A stretch of DNA of 64,000 nucleotides from Pseudomonas sp. CCC3.1 (GTDB taxonomy: Bacteria; Pseudomonadota; Gammaproteobacteria; Pseudomonadales; Pseudomonadaceae). Of the stretch, positions 40,110 to 49,062 are shown piece after piece (positions within the stretch are counted from its first letter, which is position 1; the number at the start of each line of letters is the position of its first letter). Location: NCBI RefSeq assembly GCF_034347405.1, contig NZ_CP133778.1:5740501-5804500 (forward strand), given 5' to 3'. The notes under the pieces are model-generated. The model had not been told where the DNA came from and ran no database searches. It saw nothing but the letters and a program-made list of their open reading frames with translations. The translations under genes were made by a program, and so were the position numbers.

Positions 40110-42287
40110 TTACAGGCCGTTTTTAGCCTTGAACTCACGACGACGACGGTGCAGCACCGGCTCGGTGTAGCCGTTTGGCTGTTTAGTGCCTTCGATCACC
40201 AGTTCGACCGCCGCCTGGAAGGCGATGTTGCTGTCGAAGTTGGGTGCCAATGGACGGTACAGCGCGTCGTTGGCGTTTTGGCGATCAACCACCGGGGCCA
40301 TGCGCTTGAGGCTTTCAAGCACCTGAGTCTCGCTGACGATGCCGTGACGCAGCCAGTTGGCGATGTGCTGGCTCGAAATACGCAGCGTCGCACGGTCTTC
40401 CATCAGGCCGATGTCGTGAATGTCCGGCACTTTCGAGCAACCCACGCCCTGGTCGATCCAGCGCACCACGTAACCCAGGATGCCCTGCGAGTTGTTGTCC
40501 AGTTCGTTCTGGATCTGCTCAGGCGTCCACTGCGGGTTCACGGCCAGCGGGAGGGTCAGGATGTCGTCGACCGAGGCGTGCGCGCGCTTGGTCAGTTCGG
40601 CCTGACGCGCGAACACGTCAACCTTGTGATAGTGCAGCGCGTGCAAGGCAGCGGCGGTCGGCGAAGGGACCCAGGCGGTGTTGGCACCGGCCAGCGGGTG
40701 AGCGATTTTCTGTTCCAGCATTGCCGCCATCAGATCAGGCATGGCCCACATGCCTTTACCGATTTGCGCGCGGCCTTGCAGGCCGGTGCTCAAGCCAACA
40801 TCGACGTTGTTGTTTTCGTACGCCGAAATCCACTTCTCGGCTTTCATGTCGGCCTTGCGCACCATCGGCCCGGCTTCCATGGAGGTGTGAATCTCGTCAC
40901 CCGTACGGTCCAGGAAGCCGGTGTTGATGAACACCACGCGCTCGCTGGCGGCCTTGATGCACGCCTTGAGGTTGATCGTAGTGCGGCGCTCTTCGTCCAT
41001 GATCCCGACTTTGAGCGTATTGCGTGGCAGCTTGAGCACGTCTTCGATGCGCCCGAACAGCTCGTTGGTGAACGCGGCTTCTTCCGGGCCGTGCATCTTC
41101 GGCTTCACGATATAGACCGAGCCGGTGCGGCTGTTCTTGCGCGAGGCCTGGCCGTTGAGGCTGTGGATCGCTGCCAGGCTGGTCAACAGGCCGTCGAGAA
41201 TGCCCTCAGGCACCTCGTTGCCGTCTTTGTCGAGGATCGCGTCGATGGTCATCAGGTGACCCACGTTGCGCACGAACAACAGCGAACGGCCATGCAGGCT
41301 GACCGTGCCGCCGTTGGGCGCGGTGTACTCGCGGTCCGGGTTCATGGTGCGGGTGAAGGTAGTGCCACCTTTGGCGACTTGCTCGCTCAGGTCGCCCTTC
41401 ATCAGGCCGAGCCAGTTGCGGTAGATCACCACTTTGTCGTCTGCATCGACGGCGGCGACCGAGTCTTCGCAGTCCATGATGGTGGTCAGAGCGGCTTCCA
41501 TCAGCACGTCTTTGACGCCCGCCGCATCGGTTTGGCCGACAGGGCTGGTGGCGTCGATCTGGATCTCGAAGTGCAAGCCATTGTGTTTGAGCAACACCGC
41601 GGTCGGTGCCGAGGCCGCGCCGTGGTAGCCGATCAGTTGCGCGGTGTCGCGCAGGCCGCTGCTGGCGCCGCCCTTGAGCGTGACCTGCAAGGCGCCATCA
41701 ACGATCGCGTAGGCGCTGGAGTCAACGTGCGAACCGCTGGCCAGCGGTGCGGCGTCGTCGAGGAAGGCGCGGGCGAAGGCGATGACTTTGTCGCCACGGA
41801 CCTTGTTGTAGCCTTTGCCCTTTTCGGCGCCATCGGCTTCGCTGATGGCATCGGTGCCGTACAGCGCGTCGTAGAGCGAACCCCAGCGGGCGTTCGACGC
41901 ATTGAGGGCAAAGCGCGCATTCATCACCGGCACCACCAACTGTGGGCCTGCCATGCGTGCAATTTCGTCATCGACGTTTTGCGTCGTTGCCTGGAAATCA
42001 GCCGCTTCTGGCAGCAGATACCCAATGTCTTGTAGGAAGGCTTTGTAAGCCACGGCGTCATGGGCCTTGCCGGCCTGAGCCTGGTGCCAGGCGTCGATCC
42101 GCGCCTGCAAATCATCGCGTTTGGCGAGCAGTGCTTTGTTCTTGGGTGCCAGGTCATTGATGACCTTGTCGGCACCGGCCCAGAACTGGTCGGCGTTGAG
42201 GCCGGTACCGGGTATGGCTTCGTTGTTGACGAAGTCGAACAGGACTTTGGCGACCTGCAGGCCACCGACGTGAACGTGTTCAGTCAT
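40110..42287 (-). CDS. glcB: Malate synthase G
   Basis: A 725-residue enzyme, the usual isoform G length, condensing glyoxylate and acetyl-CoA to malate. Recognisable blocks are TTIMDCEDSVAAVDADDK, the NFDRT-like region VRNVGHLMTIDAILD, then SVYIVKPKMHGPEE and GIMDEERRTTINLKACI, with catalytic residues in the family's positions. The ATG at 42287 has GAGG upstream. The gene stands alone between a bidirectional terminator and a long divergent control region. It serves growth on glycolate, acetate and fatty acids, which fits the acyl-CoA dehydrogenases further on. Confidence 0.94.
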   Translation of the reverse strand: MTEHVHVGGLQVAKVLFDFVNNEAIPGTGLNADQFWAGADKVINDLAPKNKALLAKRDDLQARIDAWHQAQAGKAHDAVAYKAFLQDIGYLLPEAADFQATTQNVDDEIARMAGPQLVVPVMNARFALNASNARWGSLYDALYGTDAISEADGAEKGKGYNKVRGDKVIAFARAFLDDAAPLASGSHVDSSAYAIVDGALQVTLKGGASSGLRDTAQLIGYHGAASAPTAVLLKHNGLHFEIQIDATSPVGQTDAAGVKDVLMEAALTTIMDCEDSVAAVDADDKVVIYRNWLGLMKGDLSEQVAKGGTTFTRTMNPDREYTAPNGGTVSLHGRSLLFVRNVGHLMTIDAILDKDGNEVPEGILDGLLTSLAAIHSLNGQASRKNSRTGSVYIVKPKMHGPEEAAFTNELFGRIEDVLKLPRNTLKVGIMDEERRTTINLKACIKAASERVVFINTGFLDRTGDEIHTSMEAGPMVRKADMKAEKWISAYENNNVDVGLSTGLQGRAQIGKGMWAMPDLMAAMLEQKIAHPLAGANTAWVPSPTAAALHALHYHKVDVFARQAELTKRAHASVDDILTLPLAVNPQWTPEQIQNELDNNSQGILGYVVRWIDQGVGCSKVPDIHDIGLMEDRATLRISSQHIANWLRHGIVSETQVLESLKRMAPVVDRQNANDALYRPLAPNFDSNIAFQAAVELVIEGTKQPNGYTEPVLHRRRREFKAKNGL

Positions 42288-42626
42288 TGCTTGCCTCACT
42301 CATTTTTATTTAAAGCCTGGAGCGCTTCTCAAAACACCGCCTGAGCGGGTTTGTACGGGGGTAAAGCAGACGCCTTGACCGACCTTGTTGCTAATTATGT
42401 AGTGGTCGCCGGGGCATACTACATGATCATTTGCCGATGTGAAAATCAGACTAACTACGTCGTTCTGCGACTGTTTTTAAGCTATCGGTCACGTAGAAGT
42501 ACGGGATGTTCTCAAGAAACACACAGGTTGTTCCAGATAATTCTAAAAACAGTACACAATTTGTTGGCGGGTGATCTTTTTGGGAGCTGCCTATACTCAG
42601 CGATCCTACTAATAAGAGAGCCTGCC
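42288..42626. promoter_or_regulatory. glcB / ACT-gene divergent control region
   Basis: A 339-bp region without a gene. ATGTAGT (42397-42403) and ACTACAT (42418-42424) form a perfect 7-bp inverted repeat with a 14-bp spacer, a plausible operator. A TATACT hexamer just before the ACT-protein ribosome site could be its -10 box. No factor is assigned. Confidence 0.45.
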
Positions 42627-43145
42627 ATGAACCATCTCGTGATTACGGTGTTTGCCCAGGACAAGGCCGGGCAGGTAGAGCGCATTGCTGAGTGCATCGC
42701 CGAGCATGGCGGCAATTGGCTGGAAAGCCGGATGTCGCGCATGGCCGGGCAATTTGCCGGGATCTTGCGCGTGGCGGTGCCAGCCGAGGCCTATGACGGG
42801 CTGGTCGAGGCGCTGCACGGGTTGGCGCCAGAAGGGATTCGGGTCTTGATCGCCGAAAGCGGGATTGAGCAGTCCTGCACCTGGAAGCCCATTGCCATGG
42901 AGTTGGTGGGCAACGACCGCCCCGGCATCGTGCGCGACATCACTCGGGTGCTGACGGAGCAGGGCGTCAACCTGGAACGGCTGGTGACCGACGTGCGGCC
43001 CGCGCCCATGAGCAACGAGCCGCTGTTTCATGCCGAAGCGATTCTGGCGGTGCCGCTGACGTTGTCACTGCACGTGTTGCAGGAACGTTTGGAGACGTTG
43101 GCCGATGAACTGCTGGTTGAGCTCAAATTACGCACAGACGAGTAA
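42627..43145 (+). CDS. GcvR-like protein with two ACT domains
   Basis: A 172-residue cytoplasmic protein with tandem ACT domains (residues 1-80, MNHLVITVFAQDKAGQVERI, and about 90-165, MELVGNDRPGIVRDITRVL). It is like GcvR, the glycine cleavage repressor accessory protein. Amino-acid binding is likely and DNA binding is not. AAGAGAG lies before the ATG. A longer frame from 42351 has no support. The terminator overlaps its last codons. Confidence 0.8.
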   Translation: MNHLVITVFAQDKAGQVERIAECIAEHGGNWLESRMSRMAGQFAGILRVAVPAEAYDGLVEALHGLAPEGIRVLIAESGIEQSCTWKPIAMELVGNDRPGIVRDITRVLTEQGVNLERLVTDVRPAPMSNEPLFHAEAILAVPLTLSLHVLQERLETLADELLVELKLRTDE

Positions 43146-43160
43146 ATCTGTGCGTTTTTT
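43131..43160 (+). terminator. Terminator overlapping the GcvR-like gene end
   Basis: CGCACAGA and TCTGTGCG flank eight bases that include the TAA stop, followed by TTTTTT. The left arm encodes the last residues of the protein. Confidence 0.88.
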
Positions 43161-43162
43161 GA

Positions 43163-44050
43163 TCAGGCGTTTCGGCGCATGCTCAGCCATGCGTCGAGGC
43201 TGTACACCACCAGGCCAGCCCAGATAAACATGAAGGCGATCAGCGTGCTTTCGGACAAGTGCTCACCAAACACATACACCGCCAGGATCAACACCAGCGT
43301 CGGCGCCAGGTACTGCATAAAGCCGAGTGTGGTGTAGGGCAAATGCCGGGCGGCGGCGTTGAAGCACACGAGTGGAATCAACGTTGCCGGACCTGCCGCC
43401 ACCAACAGCCAGGCTTCGGAGGTCGTCCAGAATTGGGCGTGGGCACTGTTGGCCTCGGGGTGTATGAGCAGCCAGACGAGGGCGATGGGCACCAGAATCC
43501 AGGTTTCGACCACCAGCCCCGGCAGCGCCTTGACCGGCGCCTGTTTGCGAATCAGCCCGTAAAAGCCAAAGGTCAGCGCCAGCACCAGCGACACCCACGG
43601 GAGGCTGCCGACTTGCCACACTTGCTGGGCAACACCCACGGCGGCCAGGCCTACGGCAATCCATTGCAAGCGACGCAAACGCTCGCCCAGCAGCAACATG
43701 CCGAGCAGCACGTTGATCAGCGGGTTGATGTAATAACCCAGGCTGGCTTCGAGCATGCGGTCGTTGTTGACCGCCCACACATACGTCAGCCAGTTGGCCG
43801 CGATCAGCAGACCGCTGCCCGCGAGTACAGCAATGCGTTTGGGGTTGTCGCGCAGTTCTTGCCACCAACCGGGATGTTTCCAGACCAGCAGCAGAAGTGA
43901 ACCGAACAACGCCGACCAGAGCACTCGGCTGACGATGATTTCGGTGGCAGGTACGCTCTCTAGCAGCTTGAAGTAGAGCGGGAAGAGTCCCCAGATGGCA
44001 TAGGCGCTGAGGCCTAAAATGTACCCGCGACGCGGGTTTGCGGCTGGCAT
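43163..44050 (-). CDS. rarD: RarD-type EamA transporter
   Basis: A 295-residue inner-membrane protein with ten predicted helices and the RarD signature: GYILGLSAYAIWGLFPLYFK at the N-terminus, SLGYYINPLINVLLGMLLLG in the middle and QYLAPTLVLILAVYVFGE near the end. It belongs to the EamA/DMT superfamily; substrates are unproven. The ATG at 44050 has AAGGA upstream. It converges with the GcvR-like gene, whose terminator lies between them. Confidence 0.9.
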   Translation of the reverse strand: MPAANPRRGYILGLSAYAIWGLFPLYFKLLESVPATEIIVSRVLWSALFGSLLLLVWKHPGWWQELRDNPKRIAVLAGSGLLIAANWLTYVWAVNNDRMLEASLGYYINPLINVLLGMLLLGERLRRLQWIAVGLAAVGVAQQVWQVGSLPWVSLVLALTFGFYGLIRKQAPVKALPGLVVETWILVPIALVWLLIHPEANSAHAQFWTTSEAWLLVAAGPATLIPLVCFNAAARHLPYTTLGFMQYLAPTLVLILAVYVFGEHLSESTLIAFMFIWAGLVVYSLDAWLSMRRNA

Positions 44051-44082
44051 GCAGAATCCTTGGTTGGGCAACTAACGGGGGC

Positions 44083-44151
44083 TGTAGGAGCGAGCTTGCC
44101 TCGCGATCTGTTGATCTTTTAAAAAGATCGCGAGGCAAGCTCGCTCCTACA
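44083..44151. repeat. REP palindrome between srkA and rarD
   Basis: Full-length copy with centre CTGTTGATCTTTTAAAAAG, between two genes transcribed in the same direction and close to the srkA stop. Confidence 0.9.
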
Positions 44152-44161
44152 GGGGGGGATC

Positions 44162-45136
44162 TTAAAACAACTTCAGCGGTTCTTCATTCAGTGCCGAGAG
44201 TTGTTCGCGCAACGCCAGAATCTGGTCGCCCCAATAGCGTTCGCTGCCAAACCACGGAAAGCTGTGCGGGAAGGCCGGGTCGTCCCAGCGGCGGGCCAGC
44301 CACGCGCTGTAGTGCATCAGGCGCAAGGCGCGCAGCGGCTCGATCAGGGCCAGCTCACGCGGGTTGAAATCGTGAAACTCGCTGTAGCCGTCCATTAATT
44401 CAGACAGTTGGCCCAGGCATTCCTGACGATCACCGGCCAGCATCATCCACAGGTCTTGCACGGCCGGGCCCATGCGGCAGTCGTCGAGATCGACGATGTG
44501 GAACACCTCGTCGCGGCACATCATGTTGCCGGGGTGGCAGTCGCCGTGCATGCGGATGTTGGTGTGCGGGGTGGCGGCGTACACATCTTCAACCCGCTTG
44601 AGCAGGTCACGGGCCACAGACTCGTAGGCTGGCAACAGACTGCGCGGAATGAAGTTGCCTTCGAGCAGCGTGGTCAGCGAGTCATGGCCGAAGTTTTTCA
44701 CACCCAAGGCTTCGCGGTGTTCAAACGGCTTGGTGGCCCCCACGGCATGCAGGCGGCCCAGCAGTTGGCCCAGACGATACAGCTGATCGAGGTTGCCAGG
44801 CTCGGGTGCACGGCCGCCACGGCGTGGAAACAGGGTGAAGCGAAAGCCTTCGTGTTCGAACAGGCTTTGACCGTTGTGAATCATCGGCGCGACCACCGGC
44901 ACTTCGCACTCGGCCAGTTCGAAGGTGAAGCGGTGTTCTTCGAGAATGGCTTCGTTGGTCCAGCGCTGAGGGCGATAGAACTTGGCGATCAGCGGTTCCG
45001 AGTCTTCGATGCCGACCTGGTACACGCGGTTTTCGTAACTGTTAAGTGCGAGCACGCGGGCATCGCTGAGGAAACCAATGCTTTCGACGGCGTCGAGCAC
45101 CAGATCAGGGGTAAGTGTTGCAAACGGATGAGACAT
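44162..45136 (-). CDS. srkA: Stress response kinase A
   Basis: A 324-residue aminoglycoside-phosphotransferase-fold Ser/Thr kinase (YihE/RdoA). Motifs include LNSYENRVYQVGIED at the N-lobe, the catalytic MHGDCHPGNMM with Asp and Asn, and the metal-binding HIVDLDDCRMGP. The SrkA kinase protects cells from stress-induced death linked to toxin-antitoxin signals in E. coli. The ATG at 45136 has AGGAG upstream. Confidence 0.9.
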   Translation of the reverse strand: MSHPFATLTPDLVLDAVESIGFLSDARVLALNSYENRVYQVGIEDSEPLIAKFYRPQRWTNEAILEEHRFTFELAECEVPVVAPMIHNGQSLFEHEGFRFTLFPRRGGRAPEPGNLDQLYRLGQLLGRLHAVGATKPFEHREALGVKNFGHDSLTTLLEGNFIPRSLLPAYESVARDLLKRVEDVYAATPHTNIRMHGDCHPGNMMCRDEVFHIVDLDDCRMGPAVQDLWMMLAGDRQECLGQLSELMDGYSEFHDFNPRELALIEPLRALRLMHYSAWLARRWDDPAFPHSFPWFGSERYWGDQILALREQLSALNEEPLKLF

Positions 45137-45214
45137 GCTGACTCCTGCGCGCAGCAGGCTGCCGCGTCCGGCCATGCATCTTAGCGTAGACCGGTTACAA
45201 GCTGGCACAAAACC

Positions 45215-45240
45215 TGTAGTCGCTGCCGCAGGCTGCGATC
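45215..45240. repeat. Single arm of the second REP type
   Basis: TGTAGTCGCTGCCGCAGGCT plus GCGATC matches the left arm of the inverted repeats at 15473 and 47320, but no matching right arm follows. A first-type REP starts 14 bp later. Confidence 0.75.
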
Positions 45241-45253
45241 TACCACCATCCTC

Positions 45254-45318
45254 TGTAGGAGCGAGCTTGCTCGCGATCTTTTAAAGATCAAAAGATCGCG
45301 AGCAAGCTCGCTCCTACA
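45254..45318. repeat. REP palindrome between PhoX and srkA genes
   Basis: Short-arm variant (CTTGCTCGCGA), like the copy at 23507. It lies just beyond the 3' end of the PhoX-type gene. Confidence 0.9.
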
Positions 45319-45333
45319 GGGAATGTGCAGGGT

Positions 45334-47235
45334 TTAGCTGCCGACGATGCCGCCGTCGTCGCGGCTGATGGCCATGACCGATGAGCGCGGTTTGCCGTTG
45401 GGGGTGTGCTCGGGGAAGGTCGAACCGCCGTTTTCACCCGGATGCTGGATGCCGACAAACAGGGTTTTCTGGTCGGGCGAGAAGCTGATGCCGGTCACTT
45501 CGCAGCCAACCGGGCCGACCATGAATCGGCGAATTTCGCCGCTGTCGGGGTCGGCGCAGAGCATTTGGTTGTTGCCCATGCCCGCGAAATCGCCGCTGTT
45601 GCTGTAGTCGCCGTCAGTCAGGATCCACAGACGCCCGGCGTCATCAAAGCCCAAACCGTCTGGGCTGTTGAACATGTTTTGCGGGGTGATGTTGGCCGAG
45701 CCGCCCTTGGGCTGTTTGGCGTGGACCACCGGGTTGCCTGCGACCACAAACAGGTCCCAGTCGAAGCGGTTAGCGCCGTGGTCGCCGTTGTGGGTTTTCC
45801 AGCGCAGGATCTGCCCGTAGACGTTTTTCTCGCGCGGGTTGGGGCCGCCCACAGGCTGCCCGTCTTCGCCGCGTTTGGCGTTGTTGGTGAGGGTGCAATA
45901 CACCTGGCCGTCTTTGGGGCTGACGACGATCCATTCCGGGCGGTCCATGCGTGTGGCGTTGACCACGCTGGCGGCCAGGCGGGCGTGAATCAACACTTGC
46001 GCCTGGCTGGCAAAGCCCTTGCTGGCGTCGATGCCGTTTTGCCCGTGACGCAGTTCGATCCACTGACCCTGGCCCTTGGGGCGATCCGGGTTGTTGTCAC
46101 CCGCGTCGAAACGCGCCACATACAACGTGCCGTGATCCAGCAGGTCGCGATTGGCCTTGGGGTTTTGATGATCGATCGTGTCGCGGCTGATGAACTTGTA
46201 GATGAACTCGCCGCGCTCGTCGTCGCCCATGTACACCACGGCGCGCCCATCATTGGTTTGCGCCAGTGCGGCGTTTTCATGCTTGAAGCGGCCCAGCGCT
46301 GTGCGTTTGACCGGCACCGACTGCGGGTCGAACGGGTCGATTTCGACCACCCAGCCGTGGCGGTTGAGTTCGTTGGGGTTGAGCGCGAGGTCGAAGCGCG
46401 GGTCGTGCAGGTGCCAGTTGATGTCTTTGCTGGCGGCGCTGGCGCCGTAGCGTTTTTGCGCGGGGTCGAAGGTTTGCTTGGGATCAGAGCTGCCGAAGCA
46501 GTCGGTGAAGTTTTCTTCGCAGGTCAGGTAGGTGCCCCACGGCGTTTTGCCATTGGCGCAGTTCTGGAAAGTGCCCAGCACGCGCGAGCCATTGATGTCC
46601 GCCTGGGTGCGTAACAAAGCGTGGCCTTCGGCGGGGCCGCTGAGGCGAATCGGGGTGTTGCCATGGATGCGCCGGTTGAAGGGCGAGTCTTGCACAAACT
46701 GCCAGCCATCGCCTTTGCGCTGTACTTCAATCACCGACACACCTTCGCTGGCCTGGGCCTTGCGCACGTCTTCGGCAGACGTGGGCTGGCCGCCATGCGG
46801 GTACAGGTAGCGATAGTTGGTGTATTCGTTGTTGATCGCCAGCAGGGCGCGGTTCGGGTCGTCGGGGAACGCGAACAGGCTCATCCCGTCGTTGTTGTCG
46901 CCGAACTGCACTTCTTGGGCTTCGGCGCTGCCATTGCCGCTCGGATCGAAGGCCGGGCCGTTGACGTGCAAGGGGTGGCCCCAACTGATGAGGACCGAGG
47001 CGCGATAGCCGGGCGGCAGGCTGAGGGAGTCTCTGGTGGCAGCGTTGATGCTCTCAAAGCCGAGCAAGGAACTGGAGGCGGCGCTGACACCGGCGGCCAG
47101 TGCGCTGCGGCTCAGCAGGTTGCCGCCCAAAAACATCGCCGCCCCGCACAGAGCACCAGCGCCGATAAAACGCCGCCGACTGAGGCCGATCATCTGCTCA
47201 AGGTCGGTGAGTTGTTGTTCTTCTAACAGGTTCAT
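45334..47235 (-). CDS. PhoX-type alkaline phosphatase (DUF839), Tat-exported
   Basis: A 633-residue periplasmic or secreted protein. The N-terminus has a twin-arginine signal (LSRRRFIGAGALCGAAM) behind about 18 polar residues. The rest is the PhoX/DUF839 beta-propeller, with GYRASVLISWGHPL, WGTYLTCEENFTDCFG (the cysteine and glutamate region of the iron-calcium site) and FNSPDGLGFDDAGRLWILTDGD. PhoX enzymes release phosphate from phosphomonoesters using Fe and Ca. Expression by PhoB is common, but I did not find a clear Pho box upstream. Confidence 0.85.
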   Translation of the reverse strand: MNLLEEQQLTDLEQMIGLSRRRFIGAGALCGAAMFLGGNLLSRSALAAGVSAASSSLLGFESINAATRDSLSLPPGYRASVLISWGHPLHVNGPAFDPSGNGSAEAQEVQFGDNNDGMSLFAFPDDPNRALLAINNEYTNYRYLYPHGGQPTSAEDVRKAQASEGVSVIEVQRKGDGWQFVQDSPFNRRIHGNTPIRLSGPAEGHALLRTQADINGSRVLGTFQNCANGKTPWGTYLTCEENFTDCFGSSDPKQTFDPAQKRYGASAASKDINWHLHDPRFDLALNPNELNRHGWVVEIDPFDPQSVPVKRTALGRFKHENAALAQTNDGRAVVYMGDDERGEFIYKFISRDTIDHQNPKANRDLLDHGTLYVARFDAGDNNPDRPKGQGQWIELRHGQNGIDASKGFASQAQVLIHARLAASVVNATRMDRPEWIVVSPKDGQVYCTLTNNAKRGEDGQPVGGPNPREKNVYGQILRWKTHNGDHGANRFDWDLFVVAGNPVVHAKQPKGGSANITPQNMFNSPDGLGFDDAGRLWILTDGDYSNSGDFAGMGNNQMLCADPDSGEIRRFMVGPVGCEVTGISFSPDQKTLFVGIQHPGENGGSTFPEHTPNGKPRSSVMAISRDDGGIVGS

Positions 47236-47319
47236 ATCGCGCAGGCTCTCGAAGGTTTTTGCAGCAACCTTAAGCAGCGGGTATGACAGCGGTGTTTCAG
47301 ATGTTGGGCACGCCCGCCC

Positions 47320-47411
47320 TGTAGCCGCTGCCGCAGGCTGCGATGGGTTGCGTAGCGACCCTGTGGTTGAAGGTCCTGCGGCCCTTATCGCAGCCTGCGG
47401 CAGCGGCTACA
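47320..47411. repeat. Long inverted repeat, second REP type
   Basis: Arms TGTAGCCGCTGCCGCAGGCT and complement, extended outward by CGCCC/GGGCG. The right arm overlaps the ModE gene and supplies its TAG stop. It separates modE from the PhoX-type gene. Confidence 0.85.
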
Positions 47412-48174
47412 GGGCGGGTGTACCCAGCAACACCAGCGTCGGCGAGAACTGCACATTGACCGCGCTGCCGACCTTCAACTGGAGTGTTTCGAGTTGTTGC
47501 GGCTCGGTCAGGGCACACAAGGTTTGGCCGCTGGGCAAGCTGATGCGCACTTCGCTGGGGCCGTCGTCGGCGTGCAGGATGTGTTCGATTTGCCCGTGCA
47601 GTTGATTGTGTTCAGGCGCGGCGGGTTGGTCCGGTGCCGTCAGTTGCAGCCAGCCTGCTTTGATCAGCGCCACCACGGGGGTGCCGATGCTTAATTCCAG
47701 GCGCTGGGTACTGTCGCGGGTGATTTGCGCGTTCAGCGTCAGCCCGCCGGGCAGCGCCAACTGAATCAGATCATTGTGGCCATGGCGCTGGATGGCGATC
47801 ACGCTGCCATGCAACTGGTTGCGAGCGCTGGTCCTGAGCATCAACCGGCCTAGCAGATCAAGGTCGCTGCTGTCCTCGGCAGCGTCCAGCACCTGGCTCT
47901 GTAGCACCTGCAAGCGCTGATATAGCCTCAGTACCCGCTCGCCGGAAACAGACAAGCGCGCACCGCCGCCGCCCTTGCCGCCAACACTGCGCTCCACCAG
48001 CGGGGTTTGTGCCAGGTTGTTCAGCTCATCAATCGCGTCCCACGCGGCTTTGTAGCTGATACCTGCGCTTTTGGCTGCACGGGTGATCGAACCTTGCTCG
48101 GCGATGTGTTGCAACAGCGCAATACGCTGTGGGCGGCGGGCGATGTGTTGTGTCAGCAAAGTGGGCAGCGGCAT
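47407..48174 (-). CDS. modE: ModE-type molybdate-dependent regulator
   Basis: A 255-residue regulator. Residues 1-110 are a LysR-like winged helix (QHIAEQGSITRAAKSAGISYKAAWDAI, then GKGGGGARLSVSGERVL). Two TOBE/Mop repeats follow (about 120-185 and 190-253), which bind molybdate. ModE normally represses modABC when molybdate is plentiful; no mod genes are in this window. The ATG at 48174 lacks a clear ribosome site, and the upstream frame has no similarity. The stop codon is formed by a REP-type repeat. Confidence 0.88.
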   Translation of the reverse strand: MPLPTLLTQHIARRPQRIALLQHIAEQGSITRAAKSAGISYKAAWDAIDELNNLAQTPLVERSVGGKGGGGARLSVSGERVLRLYQRLQVLQSQVLDAAEDSSDLDLLGRLMLRTSARNQLHGSVIAIQRHGHNDLIQLALPGGLTLNAQITRDSTQRLELSIGTPVVALIKAGWLQLTAPDQPAAPEHNQLHGQIEHILHADDGPSEVRISLPSGQTLCALTEPQQLETLQLKVGSAVNVQFSPTLVLLGTPAL

Positions 48175-48233
48175 GGCGGCGTGTTTCGCGAAGCGGGCAG
48201 AGCCTCGCAAAGTGCCTGCGCAGCGAGGTGCCG

Positions 48234-48974
48234 TCAAGGTGGCCCGTCGGGCTTTGGTGTGCGCGCCAGGCAATACACATCCACCCGCCGCGCCCCGGCC
48301 TTGAGCAGCAGACGGGCCAGGCTTTGCGCGGTGGCGCCCGTCGTGAGCACATCGTCCACCAGCGCCAGGTGCAACCCTTGCACCTCAATCCCCGGTGCAA
48401 GGCTGAAGGCTTGCAGCAAGTTGCGCTTGCGGGTCTTGGCGTCGAGTGCCTGTTGCGCCGTGGTGTCTTGGGGGCGCAGCAGCCAGTGTTCACGGCAAGG
48501 GATGTTCAGGTGCACGCTGAGCCAGTCGGCGAGCATGGTCGATTGGTTGTAGCCCCGTTGGCGCAGACGCTGAACAGACAGCGGCACGGGCAGTAAAAAG
48601 TCGGGTGGATCGTTACCTGTATCGAAGTGATTGCGCAGCGATTGGCCGAGAAGTTCGGCTAACAGACGGCCATACGGCCACTTGCTGTTGTGCTTGAACC
48701 GAATGATCAAACTGTCGACCGGAAAGCCATACACCCATGGCGCATGCACCGACTCGAAGGCCGGGGGTTGCTTGAGGCAAAAGCCGCAGGTGAGCCCCGC
48801 CATTGGCAAGGGCAATGCGCAGCGCTGGCAACTGTCGCCCAGCCAGGGCAGCTCAAGTTCACACGCCGTGCACAGCGCGAGGCGGGTATCGGTGCGTTCA
48901 TCGCACAATAAACAGGTCTGGTTATTAAATAACCAGTTGTCAACCAGTGTTCTTAAGCGTGGTTGACAACTCAT
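48234..48974 (-). CDS. comF: ComF-family phosphoribosyltransferase-like protein
   Basis: A 246-residue cytoplasmic protein with an N-terminal zinc ribbon (CLLCDERT ... CTACELELPW ... CQRCALPL ... CGFC) and a C-terminal PRT domain (VPLSVQRLRQRGYNQS and ALVDDVLTTGATAQSLA). Family members take part in natural transformation or act elsewhere in DNA metabolism; the reaction is unknown. It is divergent from bioB, the usual Pseudomonas arrangement. Confidence 0.9.
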   Translation of the reverse strand: MSCQPRLRTLVDNWLFNNQTCLLCDERTDTRLALCTACELELPWLGDSCQRCALPLPMAGLTCGFCLKQPPAFESVHAPWVYGFPVDSLIIRFKHNSKWPYGRLLAELLGQSLRNHFDTGNDPPDFLLPVPLSVQRLRQRGYNQSTMLADWLSVHLNIPCREHWLLRPQDTTAQQALDAKTRKRNLLQAFSLAPGIEVQGLHLALVDDVLTTGATAQSLARLLLKAGARRVDVYCLARTPKPDGPP

Positions 48975-49062
48975 GTCACATCCTTAAACATGCCGAGCAT
49001 CCGTGCCGTGCCTGAGGCAATGACCTCAGGTTCTAGTCAAAGCATAAACAAGAGAAACGCCG

